Positions 37,329 to 46,177 of a DNA stretch of 64,000 bases are shown here, piece after piece. This DNA is from Planctomycetota bacterium (lineage in GTDB: Bacteria > Planctomycetota > Phycisphaerae > UBA1845): assembly GCA_024276605.1 (NCBI GenBank), contig JAJRWX010000010.1, positions 1 through 64,000 of the forward strand. Direction: 5' to 3'. The first letter of the stretch is position 1. Each line of letters begins with the position of its first letter. The notes beneath the pieces are model-generated. The model did not search any database, had not been told where the DNA came from, and saw nothing but the letters and a program-made list of their open reading frames with translations. The position numbers were made by a program, and so were the translations under genes.

Positions 37329-40300
37329 TTAGTCATTAGCTGGAATAACACATCCGAGATATGTTACTCGGACCTTGCGGGCTTTGCCTTTGCGTAGTTT
37401 CTCGCCTGAGGCTCGCTCACGAGACTTTGTCTTACGACGCTCCTTTTGTGTGCGCGCGTCCCAATGTAATGTCAATTCAATGTCTCCCTCAGAAATGCCA
37501 TTGATCCGATAAATGTGGTTATCACCATGCTTGTCTTTGAATTCGAGACACTCATTCCCTGAAAGTGAAAACTTGAACCGCCGATTATCGCCCCAATCAC
37601 GTTGTACGATGGGTTCGCCGCGCCGGCGTCGCTGCATGACTTCAAATCTAGTTACGGGATGATCGGTCCATTTGGTTTCGTTTCCATTTTCATCAAGATC
37701 GGCCACGATGACGGTATGATGGTTGCTACCTGCCTTGGCGGCTACATGTCGCCGACGCGGTCCCTCTCCAATATCCCATGTTGTGACACTGGCTTTGACA
37801 CGTATTTTGTGAATGGGAATACGTCGCCCATCGTGCGTTTTCTGGGATGGGTGGTTGGCTGGGTCGGCGAACACTATCGCTGGATTCTTGCCTTTAGCGT
37901 TAGCGAATGCCTGTTGAATGATCTTGCGTTTTATGGGGTCAACAATGGCGTTTCCGGTGATTTCCTTTACTTAAAGCTTATGGAGGAGTTTACGCACGTG
38001 GCGCACCGGTTGTTTGTCATTCACGTTTATCGGTTTGCTGTATAATGTTTCTGCGTGCAATACGCCGTTTAACTTGCGACTTACCCGCATTGAAACATGA
38101 ACATGGTTTAGCATCTCATGTAAATCTTTCTCGAACCCTGTCCATGGATGCTCAATTGGGGCAAAGAGTTTTCGCCGGTGCTCATAGGCATTAGCCGCCG
38201 CATGAGAAAGTTTCTCCACAATAGCTGGTGAAGACAGTGCAATTAGGACGGCATCTTCGGCATGATGTAAATGCGTGTCTCGATTCTTAGGGCCTAGCTG
38301 CCATTCGCGTCGCAGAATACTAGTTATACCACCTGTGTTCGTCTGAATGTGTTGGCGACCATTCTAGTCTATTCGTCCACCATATAGTAGCCCCAGATAA
38401 TCTGCGGCCAGTCTTGATGTGTATCGGGTATCCTGCAGATGTCGTAATGGCTGCATGTCTTCCGGTATTTCCTCAGCCATAAATCGACGTAGTTTTTCTC
38501 GCGCTCCATTTCCCTGGAATCGCCTTACTCGTTCAATGATTTGCTCCCAACGTTCCTGGTCTTGACTATAGGCTTCATGCGGCGTGAGATTCCCTTTGCG
38601 TGTACGGTTCTCTTCATGGTAGCAGAGCGTTTTGTTGAAAAAATTGTTATCGAGGGATCGGCTCATTGGCCAGATGTGTTCTATATCGAATTGGGGGTTT
38701 TGTCCGATCAGTGTACGCATAGAAATCTGTTTCCCGGTATAGGGGCATTCCCAGCCACACTCGTCTGCTAGAAGAACTTTCTGTATGTCTGAGTTGTTGG
38801 GTATGGCTACGTCTGATTTGTCAAGAATCCTTGCAATAGCCTTCTCACGTTGTTTTTCATTGGCTTTCATTCGTTTAGACGCCTCCTGCCGTTGCTTGCG
38901 GGGGCGTTTTAGATCGCGTGCTAATTCGATGCGAATCACATCCGGTTTGCCATGCTCATCAATCAACTGATTAACCAGCTTGCGAAGTTCAGTCAGTGCA
39001 CGGCAGACGGCAGGATTGCGTAAATCGGACAGAGCTGTCAACACCGGCGGTAGCTTGTCTACAGGTTCTTTAGATTCAAAACTTTCCGGAAATTCAATCT
39101 GACGGGCTGTTTGATACGGCGTACCATCCTTCATACGTTTAACCAATCTAGCTAACGCTTGACGGGAATGGGCGGTATGTCCAGATTCTAAGGTGACTTC
39201 TGCCAATTCTCTGGCTTGTTCGGTGTCAAGACTCCAAACCTGCCGCGCACGACGAATCAATGAGTCGCTTTTTTCAAATGATCGAACATCCTCAACAACT
39301 GCATCGCGCTCCGCCTCCGATAAAACCATCCATCGATCACCGAAGATTTTACTCAGCTTTGCGTCTGTACGATTTCCGACCAGCCTTTTCTCGCCACCCT
39401 CTTCGAAGTTGAAGGTCGCATCCTTTGGCAGAGCCAAATATTTTTTACCCTTCAATGTCTTTAGCGTCTTGTCTCCTTCTTGGTCGAGCACTTCAAACAA
39501 TTGTTGCCTTTCCATATCGTCTAGCTTGCGTGAGGTTTGATCGGGCAAGTGAATAACCAAATCGTTAATTTTTTGCATCATGCGAAAGCGCTGTGCTACG
39601 CGCAGCGCTAACGGTGCACGTTGATAAATTGGTTTGCCATGTTTGTCCCGAATCAGTTCGCACTTACCTATTAAATGGCTTTGTGATTTGAGTGGTCGCT
39701 GGTCAAAAATAGCATCAAAAATGCGTTTTCGAATGTCTTCGGTTAATTGTTTAAGATACTTCGACTGTGCTAACCAAATCGCATCGAATTCGTCAATAAA
39801 CATTTGACGGGAAGTCCATCGCCGCCGGACAACTTCATTTTGTGGGTTAAGCGAAGCAAAGTATTCACCCAATGTACGTGCCTGGACCTGTGTCATCTCT
39901 TCATGCAACTTGCTAATCCCAGCTTTCACTACACCTTCATCGCTATCGCCTGCACTAGTCTTACGATTACTCAAGAATCCTCGCCGCTGAGCCAAATGAT
40001 AAATGGCTCGCCCAAATTCAAAAGGCTCAAGTTGACTGTCCAATGCTTTGCGCCGTAGCAAGTAGGGTAATAAATGCCGCGTTGCTTCTTGGTCGATATA
40101 TTTTTTTCGAATTGAGGCATCGAGCGCAAGAATCATGTCATGAATTTCAGTTGGTGAATCAACCGAACATGTTGGAAGCAAATGATGGTATTGCAGGATT
40201 TTGAGCAACTTGCGTTTGCGCCATGCACGCCGCCAATGCTGACGCCTGGGTTGTCGTGCCTCACGGCGCACTGTAGCCCGTGACTCATCACGTCCACTTT

Positions 40301-40454
40301 CCATATCCCCCTCTACGCCGGCATCAAACCTATGAGAGCCAAGCGATATGAGCTTTCTATCACCCGACTGCTGTTTCTGTAATACAGCCCAACCCACAGA
40401 TTCTGCACCAATATCCAATCCCAATACATAAGAGCCGGTTTTTGTGTTTTCCAA
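37329..40454 (-). pseudogene. cas9: Cas9 endonuclease, type II-C, interrupted by two in-frame stops
   Basis: One uninterrupted frame of 1,041 residues except for TAG at 38364-38366 (codon 697) and TAA at 37971-37973 (codon 828). Start is TTG 40454, with AGGAG 7 bases upstream; the longer frame to 40562 would run through the tracrRNA gene. Seen in order: RuvC-I (Asp14, 'YVLGLDIGAESVGWAVLQ'), Arg-rich bridge helix ('RREARQPRRQHWRRAWRKRK'), REC lobe, RuvC-II (Glu510), HNH (His593, 'FDIEHIWPMSRSLDNNFFN'), then after the TAG 'NGRQHIQTNTGGITSILRREW' in two parts, RuvC-III (HHAEDA, His731/Asp734), and after the TAA the WED/PAM-interacting region ('GSNHHTVIVAD'). No frame change and no catalytic loss. 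As read, only residues 1-696 would be made, lacking RuvC-III and PAM recognition. Confidence 0.93.
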
Positions 40455-40465
40455 TGAAAAGCTCC

Positions 40466-40496
40466 TTGACTTAACACATTGATTTGATATTATACT
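40466..40496 (+). promoter_or_regulatory. Predicted tracrRNA promoter
   Basis: -35 TTGACT (40466-40471) with -10 TATTAT (40488-40493, spacing 16) or TATACT (40491-40496, spacing 19), just before the anti-repeat at 40501. The -35 box overlaps the cas9 ribosome site on the opposite strand, so transcription of tracrRNA and cas9 may interfere with each other. Confidence 0.65.
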
Positions 40497-40500
40497 GGGT

Positions 40501-40611
40501 AGTGTATCTGAGCGACGTTTGTCTTGCAAATCATAGTAAGGACTTATGTTCGCGAAAGGCAACGCTCCTCGTGAGCGACCTTCTAACGCCTCTCATACGG
40601 GGCGTTTTTTT
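40501..40611 (+). ncRNA. tracrRNA
   Basis: Anti-repeat 40501-40537: AGTGTATCTGAGCGACG matches the complement of repeat positions 20-36 exactly, and GCAAATCATAGT pairs with the repeat 5' end (GCTGTGGTTTGC) with three G-U pairs; the middle forms a bulge. It is followed by 'AAGGACTTATG', a hairpin CGCTC-CTCGT-GAGCG (40563-40577) and a terminator hairpin with T7. The tail resembles the Neisseria tracrRNA ('TAAGG...CAACGCTC'). Location directly upstream of cas9 on the other strand is common for II-C. It guides crRNA maturation and Cas9 loading. Confidence 0.92.
40584..40611 (+). terminator. tracrRNA Rho-independent terminator
   Basis: ACGCC (40585-40589), loop, GGCGT, then seven T (to 40611). Stem of 5 bp plus a T run, the usual tracrRNA 3' end. 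Confidence 0.8.
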
Positions 40612-40767
40612 ATACCTCCTGTTTGGTTTTTCTTTCCATGTATAGAGCAATAGCCCAACTTTCGTAACTCGGGTGAATTGATACGTCAGTTGTTGTTTTT
40701 GGATATTTGCTTGCTGACTCAGGTGACCTTGTTTACATGCGCTTGTCCGCAGGCTGCGCCGTGCGGA

Positions 40768-40900
40768 GGGTGCCCCATCCTTTGGGTACTCCCAAAGGGT
40801 GGGGGACGGAGCAAGTCTCGAAAGGTACCGCAAGTGTCACGGTCATTGCACGGACTATCCTTCCCCCACCCTTTGCCAGTAGGCAAAGGATGGGGCACCC
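40768..40900. repeat. Dispersed 133-bp inverted-repeat element, copy 3
   Basis: Same GGGTGCCCCAT/ATGGGGCACCC ends and 'GCAAGTGTCACG' core as the copies near 9.8 and 10.2 kb. Flanked on both sides by 'GACTCAGGTGACCTTGTTTAC' split copies (40717-40737 and 40918-40939), a direct duplication around the element. Confidence 0.85.
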
Positions 40901-41005
40901 GCGCCACACGGCCTTGCTGACTCAGGTGACCTTGTTTACGTGTGCTGGTCCGCAGGCTGGCGCCGTGCGGCTCTGAATCGACTACGCGCGTGCTAATCAT
41001 CGGCT

Positions 41006-41035
41006 CCCCCATGTCCAAACAAAAGGACATGGGGC
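41006..41035. repeat. Short palindromic hairpin, copy 3 (inverted)
   Basis: CCCCCATGTCC (41006-41016), A-rich loop, GGACATGGGG (41025-41034). Same unit as at 9757 and 10195, in the opposite orientation. It lies downstream of mmgE/prpD and could terminate it. Confidence 0.75.
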
Positions 41036-41061
41036 ACACATTTCATGATCCGTACCGCATG

Positions 41062-42420
41062 TTAATCAAGTACGTTGAACGAAAACAACGGTGTTAAATC
41101 GTCAAGGGTGTCTAAGCGCCAAGCCAGCTTGAGGGTTGCTTCTGCGGTTTCATCGGAAATCACGCCGTTGGCCATCCGTTTGAATTTGGCGATCACCTCG
41201 TCGTCGGTCATGGGGTTTTATGCATGGCCGCGAGGGAAGTCCACCCGTTTATTCGCCTTCGTTCCGTCGCTACACGTGATGGTGATATCGTTGGGTATGC
41301 CCTTGGGATATCCTTTGTTGAGTTCAGCGTCTTCCACGATGTTGGTTTTATCGATCAAGTCCAGCAAGACAGGATCGGTTAATCTTTCCTGTTTGAACGT
41401 ATCCAGCGTGACATCTCCATCTACCAGTGCGGCTGCACAACAGTAGAACATGGAATGATCCGCCGTTTCGCGTGAGGTGGGGCGAAGTTTTTCCGGCTCG
41501 CTACCAATGATGCTGACGGCAGCCTCAAAACTGCCGATATGGATGTTATCAATCTTTTTACCCTCTACTTGGGGTCGCAGTTGTAGCATGGCATCGATGG
41601 CGGATTGCGAGTGGTATTCAGCCGGCCAGAATTTGATGTAGGTCTTATCGATCATGAAATCACCTTCACATCCGAGCACCACATGCTTGGCGCCGTGAAT
41701 ATTGAGCTGATTCATTAACCCTTTCGGTCCTTCAAAAATTTCGTTCGGACCGGTCATACCACGACGGGCCAAGTCGGCGGCGAAGATGCCGTTGCGACCG
41801 GCATTGGAGAACGCGCAGGCTTTCCAGTCGGAAATTTGCCCGGTGCGGGTTTGTCGTGTGGTGATATTGCAGACCCCGGCTAAACCCAAGGCATGTTCCA
41901 TCTGATCTTCAGAAAGTCCCCACAACTTTGCAGCTAGTAGCGCGGTGGATAGTGCGCCGTAGGTGACGTGATCCCAACCGCCCGCCCGCAGACTGGCAGC
42001 GTCACATAAGCGACACTGAATTTCGTAACCGATGACCGTTGCGAGGATCATATCCTTGCCGGATTTTCGCGCGTTTTGCGCGACAGCTACTGCCGCCGGG
42101 ATGTTGTCCGAAGGATGAGCCGGTTCCAGGCTCAGGTAGGTGTCGTTGTAATCGAGGTAGCGCACCATGGCCCCGTTGGCGAACGCTGCTAACTCGGAAG
42201 AGGTGTTGTGATTAGTCCCCCAAACTGAAGCTGCGGGTGGTGAATCGTTGATGGCCATGGCTATGGCGCGGGCGATCTTCGCCGGTTGAGCACGGTAGGC
42301 CCCCAGGCAAGTAGCGATCGAATCGATCACCCGTCGCTTGACCTCGTGAACGGTCTTTTCCGGCAAATCCTCATACTTCAAATTCGTGGCCCAGTTGGCC
42401 ATCTTTCGTGCGATTGTCAT
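41062..42420 (-). pseudogene. MmgE/PrpD family protein, interrupted by in-frame TAA
   Basis: 2-methylcitrate dehydratase-like family. Full frame of 452 residues with one TAA at 41218-41220 (codon 401). Before it: 'DSIATCLGAYRAQPAKIARA', 'DYNDTYLSLEPAHPSDNIPA', 'LWGLSEDQMEHALGLAGV', 'RVDFPRGHA'. After it, in the same frame: 'NPMTDDEVIAKFKRMANG', 'ATLKLAWRLDTLDDLTPLF', the usual C-terminus of the family, to TAA at 41062-41064. Homologs typically have 'GHxxNPMTDxE' across this point, where a Lys codon (AAA) could become TAA by one change. As read, the C-terminal 51 residues are lost. Confidence 0.85.
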
Positions 42421-42469
42421 GTTGCTCCTTACCTCGTTACAAGAAATTATACAGTTTTTTGTTTAGCAC

Positions 42470-43003
42470 TTACTTATTAAAAGACGGAATTGAAGATGGT
42501 AAACCCACGCGCATAAAGAATCTAGCAAACGCCTGAGAAAAATGTTCGAGGAATGGTGAACAAAGGCGCCATCGATTGTTTAGTGACTGCGCATGCTTTT
42601 TAGTGTATTCGATTGGTAGACTATAAATTTAACGAAAATCCACTACGTAGCATGCTTGGTTATCATTGGAGTCCACCATTGAAGCCATCATATGTAAGCC
42701 TTCGACCCTACCTGTCCTGACCCTTTCCCAAGCTTTCTTTTCTTTGAATTTAGGATTGGCGTTTTCGAATTGTGAAATAGAGATGATCGGACACATGGCT
42801 ACAAGAGTAGCCTTATCGTTTTCCAGGTCGCAGCTTTGAGTGACCACGATACAATCATATTCTTTTACTAGTACTTGGTGAACTTCTTTTTCGCTTCCGT
42901 AGTCCGGTTCAAAGCATGGTATGAGGCATTCGGGCAAGTAATCACCTTGCGCTAAAGCTGAACCTTCGACTTGATCCCACCACTTTCTATTGGAGCTTGC
43001 CAT
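42470..43003 (-). pseudogene. Third gene of TIGR04255 cassette, interrupted by in-frame TAA
   Basis: 177 residues in one frame with TAA at 42629-42631 (codon 125). Before the stop: 'CLIPCFEPDYGSEKEVHQVL', 'CIVVTQSCDLENDKATLVAM'. After it: 'IYSLPIEYTKKHAQSL', 'RLCSPFLEHFSQAFARFFM', 'RVGLPSSIP', a highly protein-like end, finishing at TAA 42470-42472. I have seen this 'HFSQAFARFFMRVGLP' end in uncharacterised small proteins but cannot name a function. Start codon overlaps the upstream stop as TAATG, so the three genes are translationally coupled. Confidence 0.75.
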
Positions 43004-43293
43004 TACTCATCTTCCAACTCGAAAGGTAACGGTTTGCCCTTTCCGCCATCGATATACAATGTTGGCACGAAAAACATTCGTTTGGGTGGTACAGGCGAAT
43101 AGTCTATGATGTCCGAATTGACTTCCTCAGACATGAACATTTCGGTCCGATCCGACCAATGAATCCGTGCCTCAAGTTCCCTTACCAGAAGTTGTTGTCC
43201 CTCTATACCCTGGGCTTGCGGAATATCATCTGCTTGGGTTGCATCCCAATAATAAGTGATTGGTGGTATAGCGGTAGTTGCGATAGCTGGCAT
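43003..43293 (-). CDS. Small hypothetical protein, second gene of TIGR04255 cassette
   Basis: 96 residues. Acidic, with no signal peptide or known motif; recognisable stretch 'ELEARIHWSDRTEMFMSEEV' and a Pro/Phe-rich end 'RMFFVPTLYIDGGKGKPLPF'. Both junctions are TAATG overlaps (43293 and 43003), placing it between the TIGR04255 gene and the SCDL-motif gene. Function unknown. Confidence 0.75.
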   Translation of the reverse strand: MPAIATTAIPPITYYWDATQADDIPQAQGIEGQQLLVRELEARIHWSDRTEMFMSEEVNSDIIDYSPVPPKRMFFVPTLYIDGGKGKPLPFELEDE

Positions 43294-44033
43294 TAGTTGA
43301 ATAGCTCCCTTGTTCGATCAGTTATGCATGCTTCGAATATATTATTTTTTCTCTCGTGAAGAGTCTCGAAAAAATTCCAAAGCTCATCTTCGTCATGAGG
43401 TAAGTTTTCATGTCTAAATAGATCGATATCTAAAACTATTGACGCCACATTTTGTGTTGCCGGTTCAATGATGGCTTGGTTAATAACAGCCAGCGACTGT
43501 ATGTCTACCTGCGGAATACGCAATTGCATAAAATAACCTTCCAACTCCTGCGGCAGGTCAACAGAAATTTCCGGTGACGTGCGTAGGTAATCTTTCAGGT
43601 CAGTTAGCGGAAGGGGCAGGTCTAATCGGTTTATATATCTGACGGCCATTCGTATCACCTTGGTTGGCTGTACTACCGTCCTGTATGCATTCCACAGCCT
43701 ACGTGCTTCGTCTCGGAAGGGTTGCCAATTTTCATACGGGGCAAGCCGGCTTACACTGAATCCATCTAGCCGAGCCTGGAAAATATATCTGCTGTCTTGG
43801 CTCGTGAATAGAAATCCAACATGTTCCGTACTAGCAGAGGCCGAAGTTTCTTGGTTGTCCATCTGTCCTTGAAGGACAGCCACATTGCGGTGTTTTTTAT
43901 TTGGGTATTCCGACTCTAAGCCCAGTTGTACTTTCTCTAAACCTGCGATGGTTACATCGCTAGTTTGTTCGATTTTCAAGTCGATTATGGCCTCTGTGAT
44001 CGGGGCATGGGGATAATGTCGTGTTTTGACCAT
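43293..44033 (-). CDS. TIGR04255 family protein
   Basis: 246 residues from ATG 44033; the frame extends upstream to 44120 but that part overlaps the Fe-S reductase gene. Family signature at the start 'HYPHAPITEAIIDLKI', with 'GFLFTSQDSRYIFQARLDGF', 'IRMAVRYINRLDLP' and an acidic DUF-like C-terminus ('LDIDLFRHENLP'). TIGR04255 proteins are sporadically distributed and of unknown function. Heads a three-gene coupled cassette. Confidence 0.85.
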   Translation of the reverse strand: MVKTRHYPHAPITEAIIDLKIEQTSDVTIAGLEKVQLGLESEYPNKKHRNVAVLQGQMDNQETSASASTEHVGFLFTSQDSRYIFQARLDGFSVSRLAPYENWQPFRDEARRLWNAYRTVVQPTKVIRMAVRYINRLDLPLPLTDLKDYLRTSPEISVDLPQELEGYFMQLRIPQVDIQSLAVINQAIIEPATQNVASIVLDIDLFRHENLPHDEDELWNFFETLHERKNNIFEACITDRTRELFN

Positions 44034-44085
44034 CTGTAAAATTCTATCTAGTTTCAGGCGAGCATTCAACTGAGGATAATTCGAG

Positions 44086-46155
44086 CTAGGCTTCTGATTG
44101 AGATGATGACTCCTCCCCAACCGATTCCAGCAGCATTTCCGCTATGTCGAGTTGCTCTACATCTTCACGGTCTTTTGTGGCTAGGCCGTCTGTTAACATG
44201 CGCATGCAGAACGGGCAGGCGCTACTGACGCAATCGGGTTTGGTATCCAGTAGTTGTTGCGTTCTGACTTCGTTGACCCGCTCATCGCCCGGCTCTTCTT
44301 CCTTAAACATCTGCGCTCCGCCTGCACCACAGCACATACCACGATCGCGCGTCTCCTTTGGTTCCAGTACGGTAAGGCCGGGGATGCTATTGAGCACCTC
44401 GCGCGGCGGGTCGTATACTTCGTTATGGCGACCGAGATAACACGAATCGTGATAAGCCACTTTTTTGTCGATGTTCTTGACCGGTTTGAGCTTACCATCT
44501 TTGACCAAGTTAGCTAGGAAAGTTGTATGGTGAACGACGTCGAACTTGCCGCCGAAATCGGGATATTCGTTGAGCAGTGTATTAAAGCAATGCGGGCAGG
44601 TAGCCACGATCTTTTTCTTGCCGGCCTCATATCCGTTGAGCACTTCGACATTGGCCGTGGCGAACATCTGAAAAAGATATTCATTGCCTGCACGCCGGGC
44701 AGGATCACCGGTGCATTGTTCCTCATTGCCGAGAATGGCAAAGTCTACGCCGGCTTGCTTCATAAGCTTCGCTGTAGCGCGTGTCACTTTCTTGGCACGT
44801 TCGTCAAAGGCGGGAGCACAACCCACCCACAGCAAGACCGGAACCTCCGGATGTTCGGCCAGTTTTTTGATGTTCAGGTCGCTGGCCCAATTGTCACGGT
44901 CCTCAGCCGGGAATCCCCAGGGATTGGCGCTGGATTCCAAACCTCTAAACGCTGTCTGCAATTCGTTGGGGAACTCGCCGCGTTCCTGCACGAGATACCG
45001 CCGCATATCAATGATTTTGTCTACATAGGTGATGAAGACCGGGCACTCCGTCTCGCAGGCGCGGCAAGAGGTGCAAGCCCAGAGCACTTCGGGGTCGATC
45101 ACACCGTCGATCAAATCCTTGTTATACTCCGGCGTCTCACCATCATCTGTATCAGCACCATTGGTCTTCGCCTTGGCTGCGACAAGGTCCGTTTCGTGTT
45201 TGTAGAGAAAATTTCGCAGGTCGAGGGTGAAGTGTTTAGGTGATAGTTTTTTTCCGGTCTTCGCCGCCGGGCATTGATCGGTGCAGCGGCCACACTCCGT
45301 GCAGGTGTAGAAATCCATAATGGACTTCCAGCTAAACTGGTTGATCCGCTTGATCCCCAGCGTCTCCTCACGTTCTAGCTTGCCGTCAATATCCACAATA
45401 GGCGGCAACCGACCGGGCGAATGTAAATCCTGCAAGTAGATATTTGGAATAGCGGTGATGACGTGAAAGTGTTTGGAATAGGGAAGCAAATTCAAAAAAA
45501 TGAGCACGAGCGATGCATGAATCCAGAAACCGAGGTGCTTGATGGTCGTCAGCACATTTTCAGAAAGTCCTTGAATGAAGATGCCTACCATACTGCCAAC
45601 AGGTTCGTACCAAGCTATGTGAACCGAGTCCGTATCACTGGCTTTAGCGGTCAATGCCAGTAATGCGCCGTCATAAAAAAGATCGGCTACCATCATCACT
45701 AAAATAATACCGAGGATGACGAGACCTTCGGTGCCGAGGGTCATGCGACCGAGGCGTTTTATGACGCGTAGATAAAAGAAAACCAGCGTGCCGAGGATGA
45801 CCAGAACGACGAAGAAATCCTTCTGGATCGAGTAGATCTTACCCATCATCGTGTCGGTACTAAGCAGCCAAAGGTTGAACGATTCGTCGAAACCTCGACC
45901 CCACAGAATCATGGTGCGTTGAAGCAATATCGCAAAACCGGCAAAGATCATGATGTGCGCGAAACCGGCGAGTGGATATCGCTTCATGCGCCACTGTCCG
46001 AAGGCGAACAACACGGTTCGCGCAAGACGCTGCCCGATGTTTCCGCTGCGCGTTTCTTTGGCACCGATCATCATGAGATTCCAGCGCTTCTTCGCGGAAT
46101 AGGCAAAGCAGCCACAACCGGCGAGCAGTAGTAGGGCCATGAAGGTTGGACTCAT
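44086..46155 (-). CDS. Membrane Fe-S oxidoreductase (EtfD/HdrD-like electron acceptor for ETF)
   Basis: 689 residues. N-terminal cytochrome b/NarI-like membrane domain with about five TM segments (residues 5-265), then two 4Fe-4S motifs 'CTECGRCTDQCP' and 'CTSCRACETECP', and two CCG cysteine-rich domains ('CTGDPARRAGN', 'CCGAGGAQMF'). Downstream of etfB-etfA (22 bp after etfA), so it likely passes electrons from reduced ETF to menaquinone or a related carrier at the membrane during fatty or amino acid oxidation. Role is inference from context plus domain order. Confidence 0.9.
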   Translation of the reverse strand: MSPTFMALLLLAGCGCFAYSAKKRWNLMMIGAKETRSGNIGQRLARTVLFAFGQWRMKRYPLAGFAHIMIFAGFAILLQRTMILWGRGFDESFNLWLLSTDTMMGKIYSIQKDFFVVLVILGTLVFFYLRVIKRLGRMTLGTEGLVILGIILVMMVADLFYDGALLALTAKASDTDSVHIAWYEPVGSMVGIFIQGLSENVLTTIKHLGFWIHASLVLIFLNLLPYSKHFHVITAIPNIYLQDLHSPGRLPPIVDIDGKLEREETLGIKRINQFSWKSIMDFYTCTECGRCTDQCPAAKTGKKLSPKHFTLDLRNFLYKHETDLVAAKAKTNGADTDDGETPEYNKDLIDGVIDPEVLWACTSCRACETECPVFITYVDKIIDMRRYLVQERGEFPNELQTAFRGLESSANPWGFPAEDRDNWASDLNIKKLAEHPEVPVLLWVGCAPAFDERAKKVTRATAKLMKQAGVDFAILGNEEQCTGDPARRAGNEYLFQMFATANVEVLNGYEAGKKKIVATCPHCFNTLLNEYPDFGGKFDVVHHTTFLANLVKDGKLKPVKNIDKKVAYHDSCYLGRHNEVYDPPREVLNSIPGLTVLEPKETRDRGMCCGAGGAQMFKEEEPGDERVNEVRTQQLLDTKPDCVSSACPFCMRMLTDGLATKDREDVEQLDIAEMLLESVGEESSSQSEA

Positions 46156-46177
46156 GCAGGAACCTTTCGTTGTGGTG

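Noticed and set aside
40455-40562. Extended N-terminus of cas9 starting at 40562
   Set aside because: This stretch is the antisense of the tracrRNA anti-repeat and body. The TTG at 40454 has a strong AGGAG and gives the normal Cas9 N-terminus just before RuvC-I.
11904-43003. Global reassignment of TAA/TAG to a sense codon
   Set aside because: glyA, mutY, tal, etfA and the GGDEF/HD-GYP gene end at TAA where their families end, and reading on would run into repeats, non-coding sequence or neighbouring genes. Site-specific readthrough is not excluded.
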